A stretch of 64,000 nucleotides of DNA from Oligoflexia bacterium (GTDB taxonomy: Bacteria; Bdellovibrionota; Bdellovibrionia; Bdellovibrionales; Bdellovibrionaceae), in the NCBI GenBank assembly GCA_016861345.1, contig BOLD01000015.1, positions 1 to 64,000 on the forward strand, in the 5' to 3' direction. The notes below the pieces were generated by a model, which did not search any database, was not told the DNA's origin, and worked only from the letters and a program-made list of their open reading frames with translations. This document shows, one piece after another, positions 42,882 through 51,352 of this stretch (position 1 is the stretch's first letter; each line of letters begins with the position of its first letter). The position numbers and the translations under genes are program-made.

Positions 42882-43634
42882 ATGAAAAACTCAAACATGA
42901 TCCAAATCCTAGCCCTAACAGCAATCGCAGGACTCTCACTGATTGGTTGTGGAGCTCAGAAGGTCACTAACGGATCTGGCTCTACTGACTTTGCTTCTTC
43001 TGCATATATGGCAAACTACAGCGGACAACCCATTGCTCGATGCTCACATGACGTTGCAAACTTTCCAAATCTTGGAGTTCGAATGATGGCCACTCAAATC
43101 AATCAACAGTACAGCCAAAATGCCAGCTTCTATTTCCGATTAAAATTTGATCGATTCGTCGATGGCTTTAATACTGCTGATCAAGCTATTCAAGTTTGGA
43201 CAACATCTGTGGACTCAATGGGAAACAGAAGACCTCCACAAAGAATCAACTTTCAACTTGAGCGAGTTGTCGGTGGAGCCGTACAGCAAGCAAGTCCCTA
43301 TACATATAACGATTTAACTTTTTCAGATATGCAATCAATCGGAACCGCCAATGGATTCTCAGTTGCCGACGGAAAAGACTTCTTTAGCACTGTAAGCTTA
43401 CTCGTTTTCCCTGACGACCAAGCTCAGATCTTAACAGTAACTGTTTATCAAACAGATGGTTCAGGCCCAACATCACAAGTTGAACTTTTAATCCCACAGT
43501 TTTATGCAAACCCAACTGACTACGCTCTGAATCATCCTCAAGTCCTTCAACAACTTCACCCTTTAAGAGATATGGTTGGTGGAGCATGGACTGCTGCTCA
43601 ATATGAGAATGAAGCCAACCGATTCTGCTTCTAA
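42882..43634 (+). CDS. Lipoprotein of unknown function
   Basis: 250 residues from ATG at 42882, preceded by GAGGTGG. The lipobox is SLIGC (Cys about 23). The mature part is beta-rich (FYFRLKFDRFVDGF, QVWTTSVDSMG, LTVTVYQTDG) with two further cysteines at the ends (ARCSHDV and ENEANRFCF), possibly paired. No family is recognised. It stands alone, with about 230 non-coding bases upstream and a hairpin at the convergent junction downstream. Confidence 0.7.
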   Translation: MKNSNMIQILALTAIAGLSLIGCGAQKVTNGSGSTDFASSAYMANYSGQPIARCSHDVANFPNLGVRMMATQINQQYSQNASFYFRLKFDRFVDGFNTADQAIQVWTTSVDSMGNRRPPQRINFQLERVVGGAVQQASPYTYNDLTFSDMQSIGTANGFSVADGKDFFSTVSLLVFPDDQAQILTVTVYQTDGSGPTSQVELLIPQFYANPTDYALNHPQVLQQLHPLRDMVGGAWTAAQYENEANRFCF

Positions 43635-43653
43635 ACTGCTTCAATAAGATTCT

Positions 43654-43676
43654 CCTCTCACTCAACTAGTGAGAGG
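43654..43676. terminator. Hairpin at a convergent gene junction
   Basis: CCTCTCACT (43654-43662) and AGTGAGAGG (43668-43676) form a 9-bp perfect stem with a 5-base loop between the lipoprotein and the next minus-strand gene, whose stop falls in it. The T-tracts are short on both strands. Confidence 0.55.
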
Positions 43677-44550
43677 ATTCTTGAACGACCTCATCGGCCT
43701 GCAAATTATCACCGTGGCGATAGCGATCCACTAAATTCTCATCATTTGTTGGAAATGAAAAAAGCAATGTGTGAACATTGGTTGCTGGATCTTCTTGAGT
43801 AACAGCAATATTAAACAATCCTTTAATCTCATGATCAGGAAATTCTTTGATGAAGGTTACAATGTTATTCCCATGAAGGTCTGTTGATCTCCAGATTTCA
43901 TCTGCATTCTCAATTGTCTCTTCCCTCAGCTCATGTCCTACTTCCTGAAATTTCTCATAGGGAACATCTTTTTCCGATCTCACCTTCAACATAGAGATAA
44001 AGAGCCCCATGGATAAAGGATCCCCTTCAGACAGACTGTCACCTTCAATAGCTCCAAAACCCAATTCTTCAAAGGCTCTGTCATAGACCAGATCCCCACG
44101 TCGAAATTTATTCACGAGATCAATGCTTCTTGTGACAAAATGCATGAAAATAAAGGTCGGATCATCTTCACTTGAGACATAACAAATCGCGACATGAAAA
44201 GCTTCAATACTCTCAATCGGACGAATGAAGTGAAAGATGGGGAACTCTTTAAATGTTTGGTCATCGTGCCAAATCTCAGCAGGCTCTTCTAAGGTTAAAT
44301 CTAACTCAGCCTCGATGTCTTTGACCTCGGACTCCTCCACATCTTTTTCAGGTTTTGCGTCATTATATTCCTTCTCAAGCTGATTGATCTGCTTTTGAAA
44401 GTGAGCGTAAAGCTCAGCCTCATTTGAAAAAACTAGACCCTGATCCTGATCAATCACAATTTTCTGAGGGGTCGTTTTCCTTCGTCGCAGTTTGACGTTT
44501 TTTTGTTTAAGGGCTTTCGGCTTTTTGGTGGGAACTTTCGACTTTGCGAT
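43666..44550 (-). CDS. Unknown protein with basic N-terminus, possible ATC start
   Basis: The frame is open from 44550; the first ordinary start codon is GTG at 44457 (263 residues), which lacks a ribosome site. An ideal GGAGG lies 5 bases before ATC at 44550, and the following codons (Ala-Lys-Ser-Lys-Val-Pro) read like a normal N-terminus. That would add a 31-residue Lys/Arg-rich segment and give 294 residues. The body is acidic in the middle (EKDVEESEVKDIEAELDLTLEEP) and then mixed alpha/beta with two similar stretches (AFHVAICYVSSEDDPTFIFMHF; LFNIAVTQEDPATNVHTLLFSF). These suggest a duplicated domain. Function unknown. Confidence 0.65.
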   Translation of the reverse strand: MAKSKVPTKKPKALKQKNVKLRRRKTTPQKIVIDQDQGLVFSNEAELYAHFQKQINQLEKEYNDAKPEKDVEESEVKDIEAELDLTLEEPAEIWHDDQTFKEFPIFHFIRPIESIEAFHVAICYVSSEDDPTFIFMHFVTRSIDLVNKFRRGDLVYDRAFEELGFGAIEGDSLSEGDPLSMGLFISMLKVRSEKDVPYEKFQEVGHELREETIENADEIWRSTDLHGNNIVTFIKEFPDHEIKGLFNIAVTQEDPATNVHTLLFSFPTNDENLVDRYRHGDNLQADEVVQESSH

Positions 44551-44729
44551 GATAGCCTCCGTTACAGAAAACAGTTCACATTTTAATTGGTGAATTTTTT
44601 TTGAAAGACTTCAAGCAATTCTTTTGATGAGGCTCGTCATCAACGGTGTTTTTTTTCTTGCAAGTCGTGCTAGCTTTCCTCAGGATAATGTTAAGGTGTC
44701 TGTGTCGGGCAACACGCAAGGAGGCGGTT

Positions 44730-45074
44730 TTGTCAGAAACGAACTCAAATTCAGTTTCAAACAAAAGCATTCAAGAGCAGGGCTTAGCCAAGATGGAAGC
44801 ACTCTTGAAGCAATCAGCGATGGGTGTACACGTTCTTTTTGCAAATCACGAAATCGCCCAGGCAATGAAAGAAGTCAAAGATCAAAAAGACTTTTTTGAC
44901 TTCAATAAAATGAAGCAAGTCCAAGATGTCATGACTGAATTGATCGCAAAGCCCACCTACTATGAAAAGATGGCCTTCCTTAAGGATCTTGATCAAGAGT
45001 CTTACCAAATGTTGATTCGAACTTATTTTCACATTGTGGAAAATACAGTCCGAGCCTCAACAGACCATCACTAA
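44730..45074 (+). CDS. Small helical protein with TTG start
   Basis: 114 residues if TTG at 44730 is used. AAGGAGG ends 7 bases upstream of it, and the resulting protein (MSETNSNSVSNKS...) has a polar unstructured start. No better ATG lies at a ribosome site; the next is at about residue 22. The rest is helical: GLAKMEALLKQSAMGVHVLFANHEIAQAMKEV and KMKQVQDVMTELIAKPTYYEKM. It is cytoplasmic, divergent from the unknown gene at 43666. No family recognised. Confidence 0.65.
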   Translation: MSETNSNSVSNKSIQEQGLAKMEALLKQSAMGVHVLFANHEIAQAMKEVKDQKDFFDFNKMKQVQDVMTELIAKPTYYEKMAFLKDLDQESYQMLIRTYFHIVENTVRASTDHH

Positions 45075-45117
45075 ATATTTTTTAAATTAATTTTAAAATC
45101 TGCCGATAAGGACTAGG

Positions 45118-45423
45118 ATGGTTAAACTATTCTTGATCCTTACAGGAATCATATTTTTGTTATTATCGCCTTTTGCAAAAGCCGAATACCGTGCCTTCAT
45201 GCTCAAAATAACAGCCCCCAACGGTCAGGACTATCGTCTGGTGAAAAGCACCTTGGATCACATTCAATACCCCATCTATCACCCGATTGATTCAAAAGAG
45301 ACCATTACTTATATCGAAACCTGGAGATGCCGTGGCAACACCAGCGAACAAAAACCCATATGTATGAGCCCATCAGAGTTAAAACAAGCATCGAGCCTAT
45401 CCCCAGATGGGACACAGCCTTAA
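45118..45423 (+). CDS. Small exported protein of unknown function
   Basis: 101 residues with a signal peptide (MVKLFLILTGIIFLLLSPFAKA). The mature part of about 80 residues contains TWRCRGNTSEQKPIC, a possible disulfide pair. AAGGACTAGG lies just upstream of the ATG. It is in the same direction as, and 43 bases after, the small helical protein. Confidence 0.65.
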   Translation: MVKLFLILTGIIFLLLSPFAKAEYRAFMLKITAPNGQDYRLVKSTLDHIQYPIYHPIDSKETITYIETWRCRGNTSEQKPICMSPSELKQASSLSPDGTQP

Positions 45424-45497
45424 GCACAGAATACCGATCATTCAAGTACTGAATAGAGTTCTTCTGTTACACTTAATCACAGGGGGGGATTCTACTC

Positions 45498-47072
45498 ATG
45501 GCATCTGAAATTGCATCTCGACAAAGAGAATACAATCAGGAACTGAATGACCTACAAAGTCAGTATCAAAAAAAACGCAAAGAGATGCTCAATACCCAAC
45601 AAAAAGATCTCAATCAAATTAATGAACAACATCATAAGATCGTTAATGAAAAGAAGGAACAAAACGAAGCTGTTATTAATCACATCAAAAAAAATCAATC
45701 TCAAATAGAATCAGCGATTAGAACTGAGCAAGAAGAACGAATAAAAAATCTAAAAGAGGCCAACGCTAAACAGTACGAAACTCTCAAAAAATATAATCAG
45801 TCCAATGAGAAAAGCCTAGATGAGAGATATGACAACAAAAAAGCCGAGGTTGAAGAGAAGATCAAACAACTTGATCAGAAAGAAAAACAACAAGTTTCAG
45901 GCATCTACAAAGAAACCCAGAAAACTCAAAAAAACCAACAAGAGGCCATTCAAAAAGCCAACGCTAAAGCCAAAGAGGAATTAGAGCAGATCTATGTAAA
46001 AACAAATGGTGAGCGACAAAAAGTCATCAGTCAAAGCGAAGAAGAGATCAAAAAACTTTCAAATCGAAACCAAGAACTCCTTGAAAAGCAGAAACAAGAT
46101 TATGACCAATTAATGAACCAACAAAAAATTTCTGCAAATCAAGACATTCAACGCTTGCGCAACCTCAATGAAAAGCAACTTGTCGAGGAACGAAAAACCG
46201 GTGAAAAGAAAATCCTGCAGACACGAAAACACTACACATCTGAAGAAATGCGCCTCGCAAAAAATAATGAGGATCGATTAAATCAAATCCGGTCTAATAA
46301 CGAACAGAGAATCGAAATTCAACAGATTCAGGGTCAAGAGAAAGTCGATAAAACACGCAAAGAATATGAAAAGCAGCTCCTACTGACTGCAAACATGGGA
46401 GAAACTCGAGTCAAAGATGAAAAGGACAAAACTCATCGAAAACTTTTACAAACTGAAGAAGCCTACAAACAACAAGTGGATGCCCAGAGGGGTAAATACA
46501 CTAAGCTGATGAAAGATCAGGATGAAACCTACATCCAACAACATGCACACAACGCCGAAGCTTATCGTCACAACTTAAAGCATCAGCATCAGCAATTTAA
46601 CTCAACGTTCAATAAAAATCAGGCCGCAAATAACGAATCACTCAACATTCAAAAGTCTCTTTTCGCTCGACAACTTGCCGAGAATAAAAAAGAGTTCGCT
46701 GGTAAAGTCAATTACTACGAAGAAAGAAAGGACGACGAATTCTACCGCTTGCACCAACAAGGTAGCGAATTTAGAGAAACTCCGACAACATATCAATTAA
46801 GAGCCTTTATTCCCGTACATGAGAAAAATAATATTAAGGTTAAAATCCAAAACGATAAAGTTACTGTTGCTGGAACTCGATCCTTTAAAGACTCAGTCGA
46901 AGATGGATCAAAGAAAGTCTCTTCAAGCAATTTCCAAACATTTAGCGAAGATCATATATTTGATAAACCCATATCCACTTATGGAATCATAGAAGATCGC
47001 CAAGGAGACTGGGTCACCTACACCATTCCCAAACTCGCATTTATTGATAATATCAAAAAGATCAAAGGCTAG
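45498..47072 (+). CDS. Long coiled-coil protein with C-terminal alpha-crystallin-like domain
   Basis: 524 residues. Residues 1 to about 410 are a nearly uninterrupted Gln/Glu/Lys-rich coiled coil (NQELNDLQSQYQKKRKEM, KKYNQSNEKSLDERYDNKK, EKQLVEERKTGEKKIL), with few hydrophobic stretches and no signal peptide. The last 95 residues read as a beta-sandwich: YQLRAFIPVHEKNNIKVKIQNDKVTVAGTRSF (about 433-464, split), then FSEDHIFDKPIS and WVTYTIPKLA. These match the small heat-shock protein (Hsp20) strands, including the VKIQNDKVTVAG strand pair. The pairing suggests a filamentous or scaffold protein with a chaperone-like end. GGGGGG lies upstream. Confidence 0.7.
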   Translation: MASEIASRQREYNQELNDLQSQYQKKRKEMLNTQQKDLNQINEQHHKIVNEKKEQNEAVINHIKKNQSQIESAIRTEQEERIKNLKEANAKQYETLKKYNQSNEKSLDERYDNKKAEVEEKIKQLDQKEKQQVSGIYKETQKTQKNQQEAIQKANAKAKEELEQIYVKTNGERQKVISQSEEEIKKLSNRNQELLEKQKQDYDQLMNQQKISANQDIQRLRNLNEKQLVEERKTGEKKILQTRKHYTSEEMRLAKNNEDRLNQIRSNNEQRIEIQQIQGQEKVDKTRKEYEKQLLLTANMGETRVKDEKDKTHRKLLQTEEAYKQQVDAQRGKYTKLMKDQDETYIQQHAHNAEAYRHNLKHQHQQFNSTFNKNQAANNESLNIQKSLFARQLAENKKEFAGKVNYYEERKDDEFYRLHQQGSEFRETPTTYQLRAFIPVHEKNNIKVKIQNDKVTVAGTRSFKDSVEDGSKKVSSSNFQTFSEDHIFDKPISTYGIIEDRQGDWVTYTIPKLAFIDNIKKIKG

Positions 47073-47308
47073 ATCTTCATTAAATAGCGCACTTCGCGCA
47101 TCATGAACTGCATCCGATAACGGATGTCAGATAGAGTTTCGATATTTTTCTCTAACTGTTCAAGAACGTCCGTCTGTCGCACGGGAACGACGTCCATTTC
47201 ATGATATGAAAGTTGAGTCGACGACACAAACGTCAAATCACTACCCTTGCTCGAAAAAGAACTTTGAGCTTGATCTTTCTGATTAGGGGCTGGGTTTTGA
47301 TTGTTCAT
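47069..47308 (-). CDS. Small protein of unknown function
   Basis: 79 residues from ATG at 47308 with AAGGAGCC upstream. A polar N-terminus (NNQNPAPNQKDQAQSSFSSKG) is followed by a helical C-half (DVLEQLEKNIETLSDIRYRMQFMMREVRYLM). No membrane segment or signal peptide is present. Its stop overlaps the convergent coiled-coil gene by 4 bases. The helical end might join a coiled coil. Confidence 0.6.
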   Translation of the reverse strand: MNNQNPAPNQKDQAQSSFSSKGSDLTFVSSTQLSYHEMDVVPVRQTDVLEQLEKNIETLSDIRYRMQFMMREVRYLMKI

Positions 47309-47433
47309 TATCGGCTCCTTCTTTTCGCCCGCCGACCAAGTCGGCACGCAATGTTCAAGTCTAGAGAAAAGCGCTTTCAATTCTCAACTTAAATTCTCTT
47401 ACATGAAATTTTGACATCACTCATAAGACCAAA

Positions 47434-48048
47434 TTAATACTCGCAACGTATTGAATTTAGGTCATTATTCGTCAATGTCGTCCTTACAGTTGAACTTTGC
47501 AAATAAGTTGCCATCACGCTTGACGCCCCGTCTTGGTGCTTTAGACCCAAAACATGGCCCAACTCGTGGACAATTAGACTCTCCAAATGGACATCTTTTC
47601 CATCAACAGGCACTTGAGCATAGAAGGTAAAGTCTTTTGCATTAATTCTCATATCAGACTCACGAATCTCATCCCCTTCCCAATAAACAGAGGTGCGAGC
47701 CTGCTCCTGGGAACGATTGGATTCCCAAGTGTTCATCCAATAAATTGTATTAACCCCATCACGACGGGGCTCGTTCGGCCCCCCACTGATTCCTGCAATA
47801 TAGAAGAGTTGCTTGCCAGCTGACTCCTCCCACACGCGGAAAGAGGACTCAATCACGGGGATAAATTGCTCGGGTACAGATGAGTGTATATAGATTGGAA
47901 CTGGAAATTTGCCCTTCCATGATATTCTTTGGCCGTAGACATTTTGAACAAACCCACAATCCTCTTGTGATTTAAACTTGGGTCCACAGGCTTGAAAGGC
48001 GATCAAGGTCAATGGCAGCAAAACCAGGGTTGTTATCATTTTCTTCAT
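47434..48048 (-). CDS. Matrixin-type zinc metalloprotease lipoprotein
   Basis: 204 residues. The signal peptide ends in a lipobox-like LIAFQAC (Cys about 21). The metzincin motif is HELGHVLGLKH (His 161, Glu 162, His 165, His 171), and the Met-turn is SSVM (Met about 179). PIYIHSSVPEQFIPVIESSFRVWEE is the typical N-terminal strand-helix of matrixins. It is short: only the catalytic domain is present. It likely acts at the outer membrane surface or in the periplasm. Confidence 0.88.
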   Translation of the reverse strand: MKKMITTLVLLPLTLIAFQACGPKFKSQEDCGFVQNVYGQRISWKGKFPVPIYIHSSVPEQFIPVIESSFRVWEESAGKQLFYIAGISGGPNEPRRDGVNTIYWMNTWESNRSQEQARTSVYWEGDEIRESDMRINAKDFTFYAQVPVDGKDVHLESLIVHELGHVLGLKHQDGASSVMATYLQSSTVRTTLTNNDLNSIRCEY

Positions 48049-48340
48049 GATGTCTCCTCACACAAAAGACCTTACAAGAAAAAGACCCAACCCCATGATT
48101 TATGCTATCTCATTGAAATAAGAGGATTATTTTAATTGTTCGAAAAACATGAACACATCCCTACGATGACTAAGTTTGAAACGTCCTAGATTGAGACCCT
48201 TGATATAATTGGCTATCTTATTAATATTATTACTGTTTATTGGTGTCTAATCCTATGACATCAAAAAAGCTAGAGGTGCCACTTTTTCCACCCTTTAATG
48301 AGTCCCCCAGGACTTTTGTCATAAGAAAAACTTAGAGCTG
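48049..48340. other. Non-coding AT-rich region upstream of the candidate RNA
   Basis: About 290 bases with no supported gene. It includes the leader of the metalloprotease gene (minus strand). A possible promoter TTGTCA (48316-48321), 17-base spacer, TGTGAT (48339-48344) points toward the GC-rich segment to the right. Confidence 0.4.
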
Positions 48341-48341
48341 T

Positions 48342-48515
48342 GATAAGGGCCCAATTTTTCGCAGACAGGAAGGGAGGAGCTTACTTCTGCTCCCCCATCC
48401 AGCAGGTAGGATTGGGTGGTAGGATAGTTTGGCCCTATAGAATCCCCTGAACGGGGGTGGAGCCAGGTCACTTGTATTTCTACTATAGCAATCCCGGGGC
48501 CAACATTTTCAGTGC
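48342..48515 (+). ncRNA. Candidate structured non-coding RNA
   Basis: This GC-rich block lies in an AT-rich 490-base gene-free region. A long-range helix joins GGGCC (48347-48351) and GGCCC (48431-48435), extended by flanking A-T pairs. Inside is a hairpin with GGGAGGAGC (48372-48380) and GCTCCCCC (48389-48396). After it is a CCCC/GGGG hairpin (48444-48456). No frame is coding. I compared it mentally with tmRNA, 4.5S, RNase P and 6S RNA hallmarks and saw no clear match, nor the c-di-GMP-I riboswitch. The end and strand are uncertain. The putative promoter's predicted start (about 48350) falls inside the first helix, which weakens the pairing of both ideas. Confidence 0.4.
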
Positions 48516-48538
48516 TGATCTGACACCACTCTCAAAAA

Positions 48539-49231
48539 CTACAGCGCCATGCGGTAGCCAACACCGCGAACTGTCTCGATTGAATCACCCATCGTATCTA
48601 ACTTCTTACGAAGCGAGGCCATGTGCACATCAATCGTTCGATCTGTCACATTCAAATTACCAAGAGCTCTTTCACGCAAACGATCCCTTGTTAAAACCTG
48701 ACCTGATTGTTTGAGGAGCTCAACCAAAATTTTAAACTCAGTCAGCGTGAGCTGAACCTCTACCCCTCGAAGCACAACCTTGTGTGCAGAGAGATCAACT
48801 GTCAGCTCTCCAACCGTCATCGATTTTTGTTGTGATTTGTGAGCTTGTTTTGCTCGACGAACAAGAGCCTGAGCTCGCACAATCACCTCTCGCATCGAAA
48901 AAGGTTTTGTGACGTAGTCATCTGCGCCTAATTCAAGAGCTGCAATTTTTTCTTCTTCAGAATTTAATCCCGTCACCATCATGATCGGAGTATCTGCGTA
49001 CCGACTGTTTCCCCTGATGTCTCGAATAATTTCATTTCCAGACTTACCTGGCATCATTTGATCCAACAAAACAACATCTGGCTTAAAGGTTTCCATTTTA
49101 ATGAGCACTTCTTTCCCGTTAGAAAGCCCTTCTGCCCCGATTCCACTTTCACGAAACTGATCCACGATCAAATTTCGAATATCATCTTCATCTTCAACAA
49201 TTAAAACTCGAATCGATGGTTCCGTCGACAT
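48539..49231 (-). CDS. OmpR/PhoB-family response regulator
   Basis: 230 residues from ATG at 49231 (GAGAGGG upstream). The receiver domain has VEDEDD (about 12-17), the phosphoacceptor Asp in VVLLDQMMPG (about 57) and YVTKPF (Lys about 109). The C-terminal winged helix has LTLTEFKILVELLKQSGQVLTRDRLRE and TIDVHMASLRKKL. No histidine kinase is adjacent, so it is an orphan here. It is divergent to nothing: 200 bases without a gene lie upstream. Confidence 0.92.
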   Translation of the reverse strand: MSTEPSIRVLIVEDEDDIRNLIVDQFRESGIGAEGLSNGKEVLIKMETFKPDVVLLDQMMPGKSGNEIIRDIRGNSRYADTPIMMVTGLNSEEEKIAALELGADDYVTKPFSMREVIVRAQALVRRAKQAHKSQQKSMTVGELTVDLSAHKVVLRGVEVQLTLTEFKILVELLKQSGQVLTRDRLRERALGNLNVTDRTIDVHMASLRKKLDTMGDSIETVRGVGYRMAL

Positions 49232-49455
49232 ACTCAACCCTCTCAGTTCCAGCATTTTCTCTCCCTACAGAGTGAAGAACTTCTGAACTCAATTCAACAA
49301 AAACAATTAAGCTTTGCTTGTTCTAGTCTTAACTCCAACTAAATAATTTAGCCGGACGAAAACCTAGCAAAAAAAATAGGCAGAGTCATTGGTACGCAAG
49401 AGGATTATTCAATAATTAACGCAGACACTCGATTACGTTAATAAAGCATTAAGGT

Positions 49456-49857
49456 TTAGTTTGCGCTGACTTTAATTTGCAGAGACCGGGTGAAGGTCTG
49501 GCCCCCGACAACCTCTGTCAATTCGAGAATCACAGTCGCCTTGCCTCGGGCGTTCATTTGTAGCACCAGGGGGAACTTTCTCTTTTCACCCTTTTTGATG
49601 GGCCCTTTCCACGAGAGAGCCTCTGAGGGTTTAATCACCATCACACTGCCCTCCTCTGCTCTGGCAAAAACTTTAAGCTCATCTGCAACACCCGCCTGAG
49701 GCCATACCTCAACAGGAATGCCCATTGAAATATGTTTCTTTAAATGAATACTTTCTGAAACTTGAACACCGGGGCCTTCAATTTTTTTCGCATCAGCTAG
49801 GCTGACAGCAATTTGTAAGCTCACCGCAAGAATGAAGAGAAAAAATGTTTTTTTCAT
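49456..49857 (-). CDS. Small exported protein of unknown function
   Basis: 133 residues with a signal peptide (MKKTFFLFILAVSLQIAVSLADA). The mature part is beta-rich (GVQVSESIHLKKHISMGIPVEVWPQ, RKFPLVLQMNARGKATVILELTEV) with no cysteine. It could be an immunoglobulin-like fold. The gene is single, between the Hsp33 gene and the response regulator; the junctions carry no obvious terminator. Confidence 0.65.
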   Translation of the reverse strand: MKKTFFLFILAVSLQIAVSLADAKKIEGPGVQVSESIHLKKHISMGIPVEVWPQAGVADELKVFARAEEGSVMVIKPSEALSWKGPIKKGEKRKFPLVLQMNARGKATVILELTEVVGGQTFTRSLQIKVSAN

Positions 49858-49908
49858 ATCCACAGATTATCGAATTTTATTTTGCAAATGCAGTCTAGAA
49901 TTAAAAGA

Positions 49909-50802
49909 CTAGTGTAAAGAATTCTTTCTTAAACCCTCTTGGATATCTTTCAAGACATCAAGACTGATCTCATACTTTCGTCCACAGACCTGACAAGACA
50001 CGTCCGCACCCTTACCATCATCAATCATCTCTTGAAGCCCGTCTTCTCCCATAACAGAGAGCGCACCCCTAACTCTTTCCTCGGTGCAGGGACAAAAATA
50101 TTGCAATTGATAGTCGTGAGGAATTTCTGTGAACGGAATTCCAGCCAAATAGGGCTGAATTAAATTCATCGCTCCGGTTCCATCTAAAATCAGCTTTGAA
50201 ATAGAGCCTTTTTGTTGATCCGCATTTTTTTGAATCAGATCCACAATTCCCTCTTCAACCCCTGGCATAACTTCAATCAAGACTCCACCTGCAGCTTTGA
50301 CCTTTCCATAAGTATCAAGATAGACACCTAAAGAAATCAAGGAGCGAATCTGGTGCGACTGATGCAAATAATGAGCGATATCGTCTCCGATTTCACCAGA
50401 GGTCATCGCCACTGTTCCATGATGGGGTTGACGCTGAAAGGGCTGATGACGAGAAACATTCAAAGTTCCAAACCCAAGTGCCTTTCCCAAATTCATGGCA
50501 TCCTCTGCCTTTGGAGCTTGATAGTCAGGGCTGGGACAATATCCCCGAACATGCCCTTCGAAAGTCGATTCAGCGTAAACGCTGGCCAATGGCCCATTGC
50601 CTTTAAAAAGCAGACCAACTTGCTGCCCCTCTTTAAGATGAGACGCCATCAAGGCTGCCCCAACGATGGCGCGCCCGACACCGATTGTGGCCAAAGGCAA
50701 AGTGTTTTGGATTTTTTGCATCTCTTGCACAACAGCCGTCGCGTCGACGGCAGCAGCTCGAACAGTGAAGTCATTTGTAACAAAACGATAAACTCGACTC
50801 AT
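49909..50802 (-). CDS. hslO: Redox-regulated chaperone Hsp33
   Basis: 297 residues. The N-terminal domain shows TVRAAAVDATAVVQEMQK, LKEGQQVGLLFKGNGPLASVYAES and PHHGTVAMTSGEIGDDIAHYLHQS. The C-terminal zinc site is CPC (about 233-235) and CQVC (about 267-270), the CxC-CxxC redox switch. Oxidation of these Cys frees zinc and activates holdase function. It is a standard length and is transcribed alone, divergent from the phosphatase operon. Confidence 0.95.
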   Translation of the reverse strand: MSRVYRFVTNDFTVRAAAVDATAVVQEMQKIQNTLPLATIGVGRAIVGAALMASHLKEGQQVGLLFKGNGPLASVYAESTFEGHVRGYCPSPDYQAPKAEDAMNLGKALGFGTLNVSRHQPFQRQPHHGTVAMTSGEIGDDIAHYLHQSHQIRSLISLGVYLDTYGKVKAAGGVLIEVMPGVEEGIVDLIQKNADQQKGSISKLILDGTGAMNLIQPYLAGIPFTEIPHDYQLQYFCPCTEERVRGALSVMGEDGLQEMIDDGKGADVSCQVCGRKYEISLDVLKDIQEGLRKNSLH

Positions 50803-50866
50803 AGGCTAAGGGCGTCAACGTAACATCAGGTTGAGTCAGGCTCAAGAAAAAAGGTAGATTTACGAA

Positions 50867-51352
50867 ATGCGCATTTATCTCTTTCGACATGGTGAAAAAG
50901 AGCAGAGTTTTGTTTCAAATCCCGGACTGACTCTGCGGGGAAAAAGCCAAGCCCTTAATATCTCAAAAGCAGCAGAACAGGGACAGTTTCAAAAACCGGA
51001 TCGCATTTACTCATCGCCAAAAATTCGAGCACTTCAAACTCTGCAACCTCTTGCTGAAACTTTTATGCTCGATCTGTATCCCATCGATGACCTTGAGGAA
51101 AGACACAGTTCTGAGCCAGCCTCTCTCTTTTCTCAACGTGTTCAGAACTACCTTCAATGGGTTGGAACACAAACGGGAGTCATTTATCTTTGCACCCATC
51201 TGGATTGGATTGAAGAGGCTCTCGCCTTTATCCCCTCAGACTCAGATCTTGGTCATGAAAAATACCATGTCTGGGGCTCTGCTCAATTTATGGAATTTGA
51301 TGTGCAAGATGGCATTTGGCATCTTCTCCAATTCGGAAGGATCGAAACATGA
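50867..51352 (+). CDS. SixA-like phosphohistidine phosphatase
   Basis: 161 residues of the histidine phosphatase superfamily. YLFRHGEKE carries the phospho-accepting His (about 8). IYSSPKIRALQT and a later CTHLDWIEEAL (second His) complete the site. SixA proteins remove phosphate from histidine-containing phosphotransfer domains, but substrate is not shown here. It is the first gene of a three-gene unit; its stop overlaps the FAH gene start. Confidence 0.8.
   Translation: MRIYLFRHGEKEQSFVSNPGLTLRGKSQALNISKAAEQGQFQKPDRIYSSPKIRALQTLQPLAETFMLDLYPIDDLEERHSSEPASLFSQRVQNYLQWVGTQTGVIYLCTHLDWIEEALAFIPSDSDLGHEKYHVWGSAQFMEFDVQDGIWHLLQFGRIET

Noticed and set aside
44624-44899. Overlapping plus-strand frame at 44624-44899
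   Set aside because: It has no ribosome site, and the TTG-started frame at 44730 has AAGGAGG and a helical protein continuing to a stop at 45074.
48342-48515. Candidate RNA as tmRNA, RNase P RNA, SRP RNA or c-di-GMP-I riboswitch
   Set aside because: The hallmark segments of these families were not found; 6S RNA could not be excluded but is not supported.
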